Part shown: one piece after another, positions 39,335 to 49,041 of the stretch
How positions within the stretch are numbered: position 1 is the stretch's first letter
Layout: each line of letters opens with the position of its first letter
Assembly: GCA_012517905.1 (NCBI GenBank)
Contig: JAAYUE010000082.1
Span: 1-64,000, forward strand
DNA from: Clostridiales bacterium
GTDB lineage: Bacteria; Bacillota; Clostridia; Christensenellales; CAG-138
Length of the DNA: 64,000 nucleotides
Direction of reading: 5' to 3'
Notes under the pieces: generated by a model
What the model saw: only the letters and a program-made list of their open reading frames with translations
What the model was told of the DNA's origin: nothing
Database searches by the model: none
Made by a program: the position numbers and the translations under genes

Positions 39335-40402
39335 ATGAAACAGAGAATTGAAGCATTACGCGAAAGCCTCTTAAAATCTTCGCTTGACGCCGCGCTGATC
39401 ACCAGCGGCGTCAATATCCGGTATTATTCGGGATTCACCAGTTCGGACGGCATATTCCTCGTCACGCAGAAGAGCGCATATCTCGTTACGGATTTCCGAT
39501 ACACGATTCAGGCAAAGGCGCAGACAAAAGGCCAATGCGAAGTCGTGGAGACGACGAATACGGATCAGCTCGACCGTATCCGCGGGTTTCTCGCGGCGGA
39601 CGGTTGCAAACGCGCGGCGTTTGAGCAGGACGAGATGCGCGTCGGCGCGTTTCATTCCTATCAGGCGATGCCGGTGGAATGGGTGCCGTTCGGGGACGAA
39701 CTGTCGATGCCCCGCCGCTATAAGGCCGCCGAAGAGATCGCGAGCCTGCAAAAGGCGCAGCGCATTGCGGACCAATCCTTCCTCGAGTGGCTCGGACGCA
39801 TCGGCGCGGGCATGACCGAACTGGAAGCGGCCGCGGAACTCAACTATGTTTGCGCGAAAAACGGCAGCGAGGGCGCGTCGTTCGATCCGATCGTCGCGGG
39901 CGGTCCAAACGGAGCCATGGCGCACGCGGTGCCCGGCAGCAGAAAACTGCAAAAGGGCGACCTCGTGGTCACGGACTTTGGCTGCATGGCGGACGGATAT
40001 CATTCGGACATGACGCGCACGTTTGCCGTCGGTACGATTGACAGCGAGAGCAAAGAGATTTATGAGATCGTGAAAACCGCGCAGCAGATGGCGCTGGACG
40101 CGCTGAAAAACGGCATTGCCGGCCAGGCGCTGGATGCCGTCGCGCGCGACTACATCGCGAAGAAGGGCTACGGCCCGCAGTTTGGCCACTCGCTGGGGCA
40201 CGGCTTCGGCCTGTTGATCCACGAAGCGCCATATGCCTCAATGACCAGCAAGGACGTGCTCACAAGCGGCATGACCATCACGGTGGAACCCGGCATCTAT
40301 GTCGAAGGCAAGTGCGGCGTGCGCATCGAGGATTGCTGCGTCGTGGGTGAGGATCGATATATCAATCTTGTCGGCGTGACGAAAGAGCTGCTCTCCATCT
40401 GA
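39335..40402 (+). CDS. Xaa-Pro aminopeptidase (M24 family)
   Basis: 355 residues. An N-terminal creatinase-like domain (RIEALRESLLKSSLDAALITSGVNIRYYSGF) precedes the pita-bread catalytic domain: DFGCMADGYHSDMTRTF gives two metal aspartates, GHSLGHGFGLLIHEAP the histidine, and ITVEPGIYVEGKCGVRIEDCCVV the glutamates. It removes N-terminal residues before proline. ATG 39335 matches the family start but lacks any ribosome binding site, since promoter sequence lies directly before it. Confidence 0.95.
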   Translation: MKQRIEALRESLLKSSLDAALITSGVNIRYYSGFTSSDGIFLVTQKSAYLVTDFRYTIQAKAQTKGQCEVVETTNTDQLDRIRGFLAADGCKRAAFEQDEMRVGAFHSYQAMPVEWVPFGDELSMPRRYKAAEEIASLQKAQRIADQSFLEWLGRIGAGMTELEAAAELNYVCAKNGSEGASFDPIVAGGPNGAMAHAVPGSRKLQKGDLVVTDFGCMADGYHSDMTRTFAVGTIDSESKEIYEIVKTAQQMALDALKNGIAGQALDAVARDYIAKKGYGPQFGHSLGHGFGLLIHEAPYASMTSKDVLTSGMTITVEPGIYVEGKCGVRIEDCCVVGEDRYINLVGVTKELLSI

Positions 40403-40487
40403 CAAGGAACGATGAAGTTTTCAGCATGAGATGCTGATGATGACAGAATAGATATGCAAGAGTAAGAATAACGGAGGAAACAACCAT

Positions 40488-41045
40488 ATGATCAGTGCAG
40501 GCGAATTCAGAAAAGGCATGACCGTCGAAATCGACGGCAATGTCTGGCAGATTGCCGACTTTCAGCACGTCAAACCCGGCAAGGGCGCGGCTTTCGTGCG
40601 TACTCGCCTTAAGAACGTGATGACGGGCGCGGTGCTTGAGCGCACGTTTAACCCGACGGACAAATATCCGCCGGCGCACATCGAAACCAAGGAAATGCAG
40701 TACCTCTACGAAGACGGCGGGCTGTATTATTTCATGGACGTCGAAAGCTACGAGCAGCTGCCGCTCAACCACGATCAGGTTGAGGACGCGATTCCGTTCA
40801 TCGTGGAAAACCAGAACGTGAAGGTCCGCTTCTTCAAGGGCGCGCCGTTCTCCGTGGAAGCGCCGAATTTCGTCGAGCTGACCATCACGCATTCCGACCC
40901 CGGCGTACGCGGCGATACCGCGACGGGCACGACCAAGCCCGCGACGCTCGAGACCGGCTATACGCTCAACGTTCCGCTGTTTGTCAACGAAGGCGACCGC
41001 ATCCGCGTGGACACTCGCACGGGCGAGTACATGGAGCGCGTATAA
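40488..41045 (+). CDS. efp: Elongation factor P
   Basis: 185 residues in three beta domains. The modified tip lysine is K32 in [15 protein letters not shown]. Other marks are [17 protein letters not shown] and the C-terminal [27 protein letters not shown] rescues ribosomes stalled at polyproline. GGAGGAAA precedes ATG 40488. It lies 86 bases after the aminopeptidase, a common neighbour. Confidence 0.98.
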   Translation: MISAGEFRKGMTVEIDGNVWQIADFQHVKPGKGAAFVRTRLKNVMTGAVLERTFNPTDKYPPAHIETKEMQYLYEDGGLYYFMDVESYEQLPLNHDQVEDAIPFIVENQNVKVRFFKGAPFSVEAPNFVELTITHSDPGVRGDTATGTTKPATLETGYTLNVPLFVNEGDRIRVDTRTGEYMERV

Positions 41046-41105
41046 CCGCGCTGTTGCGCAGACTCTGCATGTTCGGCAACGAACGGAAAGACGAGGGGAA
41101 AAAGC

Positions 41106-41501
41106 ATGAGCTACATCTCGGAAAAAGTTGCATATCTGGACGGGCTGGCCGACGGCCTCTCGCTGAAGGATGAAGGCACGGATAAGGTGCTGCGCGGCGT
41201 CATCGAAACGCTCGGCGCAATCGCCGAGGCGCTCGAAGAGCAGGACGAGAGCATCGACGATCTCTCGGACTGCGTAGACGGCATCTACGACGAGCTGGAC
41301 GATATCGAAGAAGCGCTGGATCTGGAGTTTGACGGCGAGATGGACGAGGACGATTTTATCGAGGTCGTCTGCCCGCACTGCGGCGAGACCGTGTATTTCG
41401 ACGAGGACATGATCGACAGCGACGACGGGCTGATCTGCCCGAACTGCAACGAGACCATCGAGTTCGATATTCCGATCGACGGCGACGAAGCCGACGAATA
41501 A
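41106..41501 (+). CDS. Acidic zinc-ribbon protein of the CD1247 type
   Basis: 131 residues. The N-terminal half, MSYISEKVAYLDGLADGLSLKDEGTDKVLRG, resembles the CD1247 N-terminal domain found across Clostridia. The C-terminal part has CPHC and CPNC pairs that could bind zinc. Very acidic (many Asp/Glu). Function unknown. It lies 60 bases after efp and is closed by a terminator, so it is probably in the efp message. Confidence 0.75.
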   Translation: MSYISEKVAYLDGLADGLSLKDEGTDKVLRGVIETLGAIAEALEEQDESIDDLSDCVDGIYDELDDIEEALDLEFDGEMDEDDFIEVVCPHCGETVYFDEDMIDSDDGLICPNCNETIEFDIPIDGDEADE

Positions 41502-41526
41502 AACCGGAACCGGTATGAAACGCAAC

Positions 41527-41556
41527 GCCCCGCCGCAACGACCGGCGGGGTTTTTG
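41527..41556 (+). terminator. Rho-independent terminator after the CD1247-type gene
   Basis: CCCCGCCG (41528-41535) pairs with CGGCGGGG (41543-41550), followed by five T. Confidence 0.9.
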
Positions 41557-41723
41557 TTCGTTCTTCCAAATTGGAGCTCTGCCGACGGGCGATTATGGGC
41601 GTTTGATGTTTCAGAAAACAAGGACTTTCGGCGCGGGCGGCGAATACATACATACGGAAATGGTAAAACGCGGAACACGCAGAAAACACGGGGACGGCAT
41701 GCAGCGGCGGAGGGAGCACGCAG

Positions 41724-42743
41724 ATGACACAGGAAAACCCAAGACAGTATTACGAGCGCATCCAGGCGCAGACGCTCTCGCCCTATGCCATGCTCGCGCA
41801 GAACACGCGCGGGCGTGAGACGCCGATCGAACTGTGTCAGATTCGCACGGACTTCATCCGCGACCGGGACCGCATTCTGCACAGCAAGTCCTTTCGTCGG
41901 CTGAAACACAAAACGCAGGTGTTCCTCTCCCCGCAGGGGGACCACTACCGCACGCGTCTGACGCATACGCTGGAGGTTTCCCAGATTGCGCGGACGATCT
42001 CCCGCGCGCTGCGGCTCAACGAAGACCTCACCGAAGCCATCGCCATGGGACACGATCTCGGGCACACGCCGTTTGGACATTCCGGCGAAGATGTGCTCAA
42101 CGAACTGCTGCCCGGCGGGTTCGAGCACAATGTGCAGAGCCTGCGCGTGGTGGAAAAGCTTGAAAACGACGGAGAGGGGCTCAACCTCACCTTTGAGGTG
42201 CGCGACGGTATTCTGAACCACAAAAAGAGCGGCGACCCGGCGACGCTGGAAGGCCGCGTGGTTTCGCTGGCCGACCGCATCGCCTATATCAACCACGACA
42301 TCGACGACGCGATCCGCGCGGGCGTGCTCGAAGAAAGCGACCTGCCGGAAAGCTGCGTGCGCGTGCTCGGCAAATCGCACGGCAAGCGCATCAACACCAT
42401 GATTCTCGACGTTGTGGCGCAGAGCGCGGACAAGCCGCTTGTGCAAATGAGCGACGCGGTATACGAGCAGTTCGACGCGCTGCGAGATTTCATGTTTGAC
42501 CGCGTCTATAAAAATCCGAAAGCAAAGAGCGAGGAAACGAAAGCAAAGCGCGTCATCGAAGAGTTGTTCGCCTATTATCTGGCGCATGTCGATCTGCTGA
42601 CGGGCGAATATGCGAAGTATCTTGAGCAGGATGGAAAGGAGCGCGCGGTTGCGGATTACATCGCGGGCATGACGGACAATTACGCCATCTCGGAGTACAT
42701 GCGCATCTTCGTGCCGAAGTCCTGGATGGACCTGACGATCTGA
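41724..42743 (+). CDS. dgt: dGTP triphosphohydrolase-like HD protein
   Basis: 339 residues. HD-domain motifs: RLTHTLEVSQIARTI gives the first His, GHDLGHTPFGHSGE the HD pair, and DRIAYINHDIDDA the late Asp. It begins with the family pattern RTDFIRDRDRILHSKSFRRLKHKTQVF. Enzymes of this class hydrolyse dNTPs to nucleosides and triphosphate. Position next to dnaG and rpoD is common in Clostridia. GGAGGGAG lies about 8 bases before ATG 41724. Confidence 0.93.
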   Translation: MTQENPRQYYERIQAQTLSPYAMLAQNTRGRETPIELCQIRTDFIRDRDRILHSKSFRRLKHKTQVFLSPQGDHYRTRLTHTLEVSQIARTISRALRLNEDLTEAIAMGHDLGHTPFGHSGEDVLNELLPGGFEHNVQSLRVVEKLENDGEGLNLTFEVRDGILNHKKSGDPATLEGRVVSLADRIAYINHDIDDAIRAGVLEESDLPESCVRVLGKSHGKRINTMILDVVAQSADKPLVQMSDAVYEQFDALRDFMFDRVYKNPKAKSEETKAKRVIEELFAYYLAHVDLLTGEYAKYLEQDGKERAVADYIAGMTDNYAISEYMRIFVPKSWMDLTI

Positions 42744-42810
42744 GCAAATATTCCTCCGGTCAAAACGGGATGTTGAAAAATCGCGTGCTCGGAGCAGGAA
42801 ACGGGAAGTC

Positions 42811-42837
42811 TTGGTCGAATACATAGTTTGGTCGAAT
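42811..42837 (+). repeat. 10-base direct repeat upstream of dnaG
   Basis: TTGGTCGAAT occurs at 42811-42820 and 42828-42837, 17 bases apart. It lies in the 196-base gap between dgt and dnaG, where I found no clear promoter. It may be a protein-binding site or chance. Confidence 0.4.
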
Positions 42838-42939
42838 CAACGACGCGACAGACGCGCCTTTGGCGGATGTCGAGTTGCAATCAACTGACGGACGGAGGAA
42901 ACGAATCTCTTCTGGACAAAACGGCGGAAAGGACGGCAC

Positions 42940-44724
42940 ATGGCGTATCCCGATCACTGGATGAGCGAACTGCTCGCAAAAAACGATATCGTCTCCGTCG
43001 TCTCCACCTATGTCGATCTCAAGCCGAAGGGGCGGCGGCTCTGGGGGCTCTGTCCCGTGCACGGCGAGAAGACGGCTTCGTTTTCCGTTTCGCCCGACCG
43101 TCAGCTGTATTACTGCTTTGGCTGCCACATCGGCGGTTCGGTGATCCAGTTCGTCATGGACGTGGAGCATCTGACGTTTCCCGAGGCGGTGGAGTTTCTG
43201 GCAAACCGCGCCGGCATGGCCATGCCCGAGGAGGTCAACGACGCCGCCATGCAGCGCGCGCGCGCCAAGCGCGAGCGCCTTGCGGAGGCCTGCAAGCTCG
43301 CGGCGCGGTTCTACATGGAGACGCTGCTTGGCGAAAACGGCGCAGCGGGACGGGCATATCTGAAAAAGCGCGGCATTACGAGCGGGTCCGTCAAGCGCTT
43401 CGGCATCGGCTATGCGCCGAGCGAATGGGAAGCGCTCAAGCGCCATCTCGGCGAAAAAGGGTTTTCGCCGGAGGAACTCGCGGAGGCGGGGCTGCTCGTC
43501 AAAAACGAGCAATCCGGACGCACCTACGACGCATACCGCGGTCGGTTGATCTTTCCGATCATTGCGGCAAGCGGGCGGGTGATCGGCTTTGGCGCGCGCG
43601 TGCTGAACAACGAGGAGAAGCCTAAATACATCAATACCGGCGACACGCCGCTGTATAACAAGCGAAACAACCTCTACGGCCTGAACCTTCAGAAAAACGG
43701 GAAACTCTCCGACCTCGTGATGGTGGAAGGGTATACGGACGTGATCGGCCTGTTCGAGGCGGGCGTAACGAACGCCGTAGCGAGCCTTGGAACGGCGCTG
43801 ACGCAACAGCAGGCAAGATTGCTCAAACGCTACGTAAACAACGTATACATCGCATACGACGGCGACACGGCGGGCCAGAACGCGACCATTCGCGGGCTGG
43901 ACATCCTCATGGCGGAGGGACTGAACGTCCGCGTGATCGTGTTTCCGGGCGGGCAGGATCCGGACGAGTTTGTGCGGCAAAGCGGCAAAGAAGCCTTCGA
44001 CACGCTCAAGGAAGAGGCGCTTTCACTCAACGCCTTCAAACTCGAAGCCATGTCGCGAAACTACTCCATGGACAGGGAAAACGAGCGCGAGCAGTTCGCC
44101 ATGGAGGCCTGCCGCTTTATCGCGACGCTGACGCCCGTGGAGCGGGAGCGGTATTATCAGCAGCTTTCGAAAAAGACGGGCTATTCGCTGGAGACGCTTC
44201 GCGCGCAGGGCGACGGCTCGCGCCCCTTTGAACGGCGGGAGGCCGTTTCGCCGGGCGGGCAAAAGAGCGTCCCCGCAAGAAAGCGCGAAGTCACGCCGGA
44301 GAGCGAGCGAATCCGCGCGGAGAACGCGCTGCTCTACCACATGATGCAGTCTCCCGCGGCGGCAAGGCTCGCGGCGGCGCAGGGCCTCGAAAAACAATTC
44401 GCCTCGGCGGGGCTTAACGCGTTTGCCAAAGCGCTGCTTGGCGTTTACGACCGGGGGGATACGCCGAATCTCCCGCTGCTGCTGTCCGGCATGCAGAAGG
44501 AGGACGCGGAGCGCGTGAGCGCCGCGCTCAGGGACGAGGCGACCTGCGCGGACCCGGAAAAGGCGGCAAAGGACTGTCTCTGTCGCATCGAACGCTGCGA
44601 CCTGTCGGAGCAAATCGAAGAGATCAAACGTCAACTGACCGAGCCGGCGCTGCCGGCGGCCCAGCGGGCGGAGTTATTAAGGGACATGCAGACACTGAAC
44701 CTGCGGATGCGGGGTCTGAGTTGA
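42940..44724 (+). CDS. dnaG: DNA primase DnaG
   Basis: 594 residues. N-terminal zinc finger with C38, H41, C59 and C62 (LCPVHGEKT...YYCFGC). The TOPRIM catalytic core has [14 protein letters not shown] and [11 protein letters not shown]. The C-terminal DnaB-interacting helical region follows. It makes primers for replication. AAAGGA precedes ATG 42940. It is 14 bases from rpoD, the macromolecular-synthesis operon order. Confidence 0.97.
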   Translation: MAYPDHWMSELLAKNDIVSVVSTYVDLKPKGRRLWGLCPVHGEKTASFSVSPDRQLYYCFGCHIGGSVIQFVMDVEHLTFPEAVEFLANRAGMAMPEEVNDAAMQRARAKRERLAEACKLAARFYMETLLGENGAAGRAYLKKRGITSGSVKRFGIGYAPSEWEALKRHLGEKGFSPEELAEAGLLVKNEQSGRTYDAYRGRLIFPIIAASGRVIGFGARVLNNEEKPKYINTGDTPLYNKRNNLYGLNLQKNGKLSDLVMVEGYTDVIGLFEAGVTNAVASLGTALTQQQARLLKRYVNNVYIAYDGDTAGQNATIRGLDILMAEGLNVRVIVFPGGQDPDEFVRQSGKEAFDTLKEEALSLNAFKLEAMSRNYSMDRENEREQFAMEACRFIATLTPVERERYYQQLSKKTGYSLETLRAQGDGSRPFERREAVSPGGQKSVPARKREVTPESERIRAENALLYHMMQSPAAARLAAAQGLEKQFASAGLNAFAKALLGVYDRGDTPNLPLLLSGMQKEDAERVSAALRDEATCADPEKAAKDCLCRIERCDLSEQIEEIKRQLTEPALPAAQRAELLRDMQTLNLRMRGLS

Positions 44725-44738
44725 AAGGAGCGGGTATT

Positions 44739-45818
<1,080 letters not shown>

Positions 45819-45833
45819 ACATACCGTCACGAT

Positions 45834-45858
45834 GCCCGCCGTACCCCGGCGGGCGTTT
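45834..45858 (+). terminator. Rho-independent terminator after rpoD
   Basis: GCCCGCCG (45834-45841) pairs with CGGCGGGC (45847-45854), followed by GTTTT. Confidence 0.85.
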
Positions 45859-45884
45859 TCCGAAACGACGGCAGGGGGAAACGC

Positions 45885-46409
45885 ATGAAGATTGCGATCA
45901 TCGGCTACAGCGGGTCCGGCAAGTCCACGCTGGCAAAGCGCCTTGCGGATGAAATCGGCGTTTCGCCGCTGTACCTCGACCGCGTGCATTTTCTGCCTGG
46001 CTGGGCAGAGCGGGAAAACGACGAAGCCCGCGCCATCGTGCGCGAAGAGCTGCAAAAGAGCGACTGGGTGATCGACGGGAACTATCGGCAGTTGCTGCGT
46101 GAACAACGCCTGCACGACGCGGACGAGATCATCCTGTTGAATTATCCCCGTCTCGTGTGCCTTGCGCGTGCGCTCAGGCGACACCGCGACTTTCGAAACC
46201 GGACGCGGGAGAGCGCTGCGGACGGCTGCATCGAAAAGATGGACGCGGAGTTTGTCCGGTGGATTCTGTTTGGAGGCAGAACGCGCGAAAAGCGGCAGGG
46301 ATACCGAGACGTGGCGGTCGACTATCCCGATAAGACCGTCGTCGTTCGAAACGACCGGGAGCTGGAGCGCTATCTGAGCAACAGAGCGGATGGGAAGAGG
46401 GGGACATGA
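45885..46409 (+). CDS. P-loop nucleotide kinase-like protein (FlaR/topology-modulation type)
   Basis: 174 residues. The Walker A loop is GYSGSGKST (residues 7-15). The pattern LYLDRVHFLPGW and later VIDGNYR matches the small adenylate-kinase-like proteins annotated as DNA topology modulation/FlaR. The true substrate is unknown. It overlaps the next gene by 4 bases (ATGA). CAGGGGG lies before ATG 45885. Confidence 0.8.
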   Translation: MKIAIIGYSGSGKSTLAKRLADEIGVSPLYLDRVHFLPGWAERENDEARAIVREELQKSDWVIDGNYRQLLREQRLHDADEIILLNYPRLVCLARALRRHRDFRNRTRESAADGCIEKMDAEFVRWILFGGRTREKRQGYRDVAVDYPDKTVVVRNDRELERYLSNRADGKRGT

Positions 46410-47095
46410 AACACTATCGAATCGAAGATCAAACCCCGCTAAAGGCAAAGCGGCTGGTGCTTACGCCGTTGTCTGCGCGGGAACTCTCCGCGCTGATCGA
46501 GCGGGAGGCGGACGAGCGGCTGAAAGGGTCCTATGGCGAGATGCACCGGGACGTGACGGAACATCCCGACCAGGCGCTGTGGTATACCGGCTGGAGGATA
46601 AGCCTGCGGCAGTCCGGCGAGCCCGTCGGGCTCCTCTCGTTTCATGGCATGGCGGCGGATCGGACGGTGAACCTTACCTGCGACATCGCCGCAGCGCACC
46701 GCGGCAGCGGCTATGCCGAGGAAGCGACAAAGGCGATCTGCGGCTGGGCGTTTTCTCAGGAAAACGTATATTTTATCCGCGCGCTGGCGGACGGGGACAA
46801 CGCCGCATCGAATCATATCCTCGAAAAGATGAAGTTTTACCGCATCGAAAGTCCGCTGGAGGGAAAGGCACTCTGGGAACTGGAACGCCCGGCGAGCTCC
46901 TGGATTGCGGTGTACATGAGCATCGGCCTTGCGCTGGGGCTCGCGTTTGGCACGGGGTTTTTTGGCAACATGGCGCTGGGCATGGCGGTCGGGCTCGGCG
47001 CGGGCGTCGCGCTTGGCGCGGCGATGGACTCGCAGGACCGCGCGGCACGAAAGCGGGAGCACGAGCCGAAAAAGCTCGATCAGGAAAAAAAGTAA
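46406..47095 (+). CDS. GNAT acetyltransferase with a C-terminal membrane hairpin
   Basis: 229 residues. Residues 11-160 are an Acetyltransf_3-type GNAT fold: LVLTPLSARELSALI, WRISLRQSGEPVGLLSF, and the acetyl-CoA loop IAAAHRGSGYAEEATKAI with the later NAASNHILEKMKFYRIE. Residues about 164-206 are a glycine/alanine-rich hydrophobic pair of segments (IAVYMSIGLALGLAFGTGFFGN, then MALGMAVGLGAGVALGAA), and the tail is highly charged. So it is probably anchored in the membrane. Substrate unknown. Ends at a bidirectional terminator. Confidence 0.8.
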   Translation: MKHYRIEDQTPLKAKRLVLTPLSARELSALIEREADERLKGSYGEMHRDVTEHPDQALWYTGWRISLRQSGEPVGLLSFHGMAADRTVNLTCDIAAAHRGSGYAEEATKAICGWAFSQENVYFIRALADGDNAASNHILEKMKFYRIESPLEGKALWELERPASSWIAVYMSIGLALGLAFGTGFFGNMALGMAVGLGAGVALGAAMDSQDRAARKREHEPKKLDQEKK

Positions 47096-47141
47096 TCGAA
47101 AACGAAGCCCAAGGGGCGGATTGGGCCTGATGCGGATGCGC

Positions 47142-47175
47142 AAAAAAACGCTGCCGAAGACTCGGCAGCGTTTTT
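47142..47175. terminator. Bidirectional terminator between convergent genes
   Basis: CGCTGCCGA (47149-47157) and TCGGCAGCG (47162-47170) with a 4-base loop. An A run on the left and a T run on the right serve both the GNAT gene (+) and the transglutaminase-like gene (-). Confidence 0.9.
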
Positions 47176-47193
47176 ACTGAACCCTCGTAAAGA

Positions 47194-47817
47194 CTAATAT
47201 CGTTCGCATGCGGGGCGGTTGTTTCTGGACGCATGGTAGTCCCTGCACTCGCTGCACTTGCGGTAACGCTCGCAGGATGTTTTTTTGCAGGGACAGAGTT
47301 CCGGAATCCAGCGGGCGTCCTGCTTTTTTCGGATGGCCTCCACCTTGCTTTGCCGGCGCGCGTTCTGGCCAGCCGAACCGCGATAGGTAAGCCGGTCGAT
47401 CAGCGGGGTTAACGGGCGAACCTTGCTTTTCGGCCGAAAATGCAGCTTACCCGGGGCGTTGCCGGGATCGCAGGAGCAGACGTCCTGCGTCGCGCCGTCC
47501 AGCCGCACGCGGCACCACATATGGCCGGAGGTCAGGCGGCGCAGCTGTACGCCGGAAACGACCACTTCGGGAAAGAACGTCCTGAACGCATAGACGATCT
47601 GACATTGAAACCCAAGCGCGTCGATTAGATCGCACATGACGTGCGCGTGATGATAGCAATATCCGCGGCCTTTCTCAAACGCGGCTTGCGGCGTATCCGT
47701 GGAGTTATCAACCGCGTAGGCCATATGTTGCTGAACGAGGCTTTGCGCATATGCCACCAGCTCCCAGCCGGAGAGCGGCTGCGCGCGGCATTCGTCGATT
47801 GCCTGCTGAATTTCCAT
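47194..47817 (-). CDS. Transglutaminase-like cysteine protein with C-terminal cysteine-rich tail
   Basis: 207 residues. The transglutaminase core is GRGYCYHHAHVMCDLIDALGF with nucleophile C54, a histidine in GHMWCRVRL and an aspartate in CSCDPG. Residues about 175-207 add six cysteines (CPCKKTSCERYRKCSECRDYH...CERY), a possible metal site. No signal peptide is seen, so it is cytoplasmic. An AGGAG lies upstream of its ATG (reverse strand). A terminator separates it from the aminomutase gene, so they are probably separate messages. Could be a peptidase or a crosslinking enzyme; not known. Confidence 0.72.
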   Translation of the reverse strand: MEIQQAIDECRAQPLSGWELVAYAQSLVQQHMAYAVDNSTDTPQAAFEKGRGYCYHHAHVMCDLIDALGFQCQIVYAFRTFFPEVVVSGVQLRRLTSGHMWCRVRLDGATQDVCSCDPGNAPGKLHFRPKSKVRPLTPLIDRLTYRGSAGQNARRQSKVEAIRKKQDARWIPELCPCKKTSCERYRKCSECRDYHASRNNRPACERY

Positions 47818-47901
47818 CTTTTCCCCACTCCTGTTGTCGTTGTAAAAACTGTATCATGTTTTCGGAAGAAATGCTGTAAAATTCTTCTGATAATCCGCAT
47901 T

Positions 47902-47923
47902 AAAAAAGGCGGCTCCAGCCGCC
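47902..47923 (-). terminator. Terminator after the aminomutase-like gene (minus strand)
   Basis: Read on the minus strand, GGCGGCT (47923-47917) and AGCCGCC (47914-47908) pair over two bases and are followed by TTTTTT. Confidence 0.8.
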
Positions 47924-47947
47924 GAAAAAGTAATTGAGTTGGTGCAG

Positions 47948-49024
47948 TCACTGCCCGGGCTGCGGATAGCGATACCGCTGGCCGCGGTAGTTTTCCAGCA
48001 GCACTTCCTTGTCGTCCCTGCTGAGGACGTAATCGTACCCAACGGGGATCTTTCCGCCGCCGCCCGGTGCGTCGATGACATATTTCGGCAGCGCATAACC
48101 GGAGATATTGCCCGTGAGCTTGCGCATGATCTCGATGCCGGTCTCCACGCGCGTGCGAAAGTGTCCGATACCGCAGCTTAAGTCGCACTGGTAGAGATAA
48201 TACGGGCGGACGCGCATCTTTACGAGCCCGAGCAGCAGGCGCTTCATCGTCTCCGCGTCGTCGTTGATGCCCCGCAGCAGCACCGTCTGGTTACCCAGCG
48301 GGATGCCCGCGTCCACGATGGCCGCGCAGGCGCGCGCCGCCTCGGGCGTGAGCTCGTTTGGATGGTTGAAGTGCGTGTTGATCCAGATCGGGTGATAGCG
48401 CCGCAGCATGTCCGTCAGCTCGGTCGTGATCCGCATTGGCATCACGACCGGCACGCGCGTGCCGATGCGGATGATCTCCACATGCTCGATGGCGCGAATG
48501 GAGGAGATGATGGTTTCGAGCTTCGCGGTGCTCATGGTCAGCGGGTCGCCGCCGGAGATGAGCACGTCCCGTATCTCCGTATGCGCGCGGATGTAGGAAA
48601 TCGCCTTTTGCAGCTGCGCCGGCGTGATGGCGCGGTCCTCCTCGCCGACGGCTCTGCGGCGCGTGCAGTGGCGGCAGTACATGGAGCACTGCAGCGTCAC
48701 GAGCAGCAGCACGCGGTCGGGATAGCGGTGCACCAGGTGCGGCACGGGGCTGTCCTCCGTCTCGCCGAGCGGGTCGGCCATGTCGTTTGCGTCCGCGTGC
48801 GTTTCGAGAATGGACGGAACCGCCTGCATGCGGATCGGGTCATGCGGGTTGCTTGGTTCGATCAGCGAGGCGTAATACGGCGTGATCGCCATGCGAAACG
48901 CGCCGAGGCAAGTTTCGATGTCTTCTTGTTCCTGCGGCGTGAGCGGCAGCACGCGTTTAAGCTGCTCAGCAGTGGTGATGCGGTTGGCAAACTGCCATTT
49001 CCAGTCGTTCCAGCGGTTTTCCAT
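47948..49024 (-). CDS. kamA: Lysine 2,3-aminomutase-like radical SAM protein
   Basis: 358 residues. The 4Fe-4S motif is C113-x3-C117-x2-C120 in LQCSMYCRHCTRRR, and the PLP region DAPGGGGK carries the expected lysine. The asparatates that hold the lysine substrate in known KamA (in YQCDLS and IDAPGGGG) are both present. Flanking sequence SPVPHLVHRYPDRVLLLVT and WINTHFNHPNELTPEA matches KamA closely. The C-terminus is about 35-40 residues shorter than the clostridial enzyme, which lacks part of the tetramer arm. It should turn L-lysine into beta-lysine. It starts 17 bases after the ATP-grasp gene, so the two form one transcript. Confidence 0.88.
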   Translation of the reverse strand: MENRWNDWKWQFANRITTAEQLKRVLPLTPQEQEDIETCLGAFRMAITPYYASLIEPSNPHDPIRMQAVPSILETHADANDMADPLGETEDSPVPHLVHRYPDRVLLLVTLQCSMYCRHCTRRRAVGEEDRAITPAQLQKAISYIRAHTEIRDVLISGGDPLTMSTAKLETIISSIRAIEHVEIIRIGTRVPVVMPMRITTELTDMLRRYHPIWINTHFNHPNELTPEAARACAAIVDAGIPLGNQTVLLRGINDDAETMKRLLLGLVKMRVRPYYLYQCDLSCGIGHFRTRVETGIEIMRKLTGNISGYALPKYVIDAPGGGGKIPVGYDYVLSRDDKEVLLENYRGQRYRYPQPGQ

Positions 49025-49041
49025 GCTGTTTCACCGCCGTT

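Noticed and set aside
40420..40440. CAGCAT/ATGCTG hairpin between the aminopeptidase and efp
   Set aside because: Only 6 base pairs and no T run; too weak to call a terminator.
46406..47095. GNAT gene as the AblB partner for N-acetyl-beta-lysine synthesis
   Set aside because: It is on the opposite strand, convergent with the aminomutase unit, has an Acetyltransf_3-type pattern and a membrane tail, and is operonic with a kinase-like gene.
47948..49024. Aminomutase-like gene as EpmB acting on the EF-P lysine (efp at 40488)
   Set aside because: It is much closer to KamA in its lysine-binding residues; no EpmA is near, and its operon partner is an ATP-grasp enzyme.
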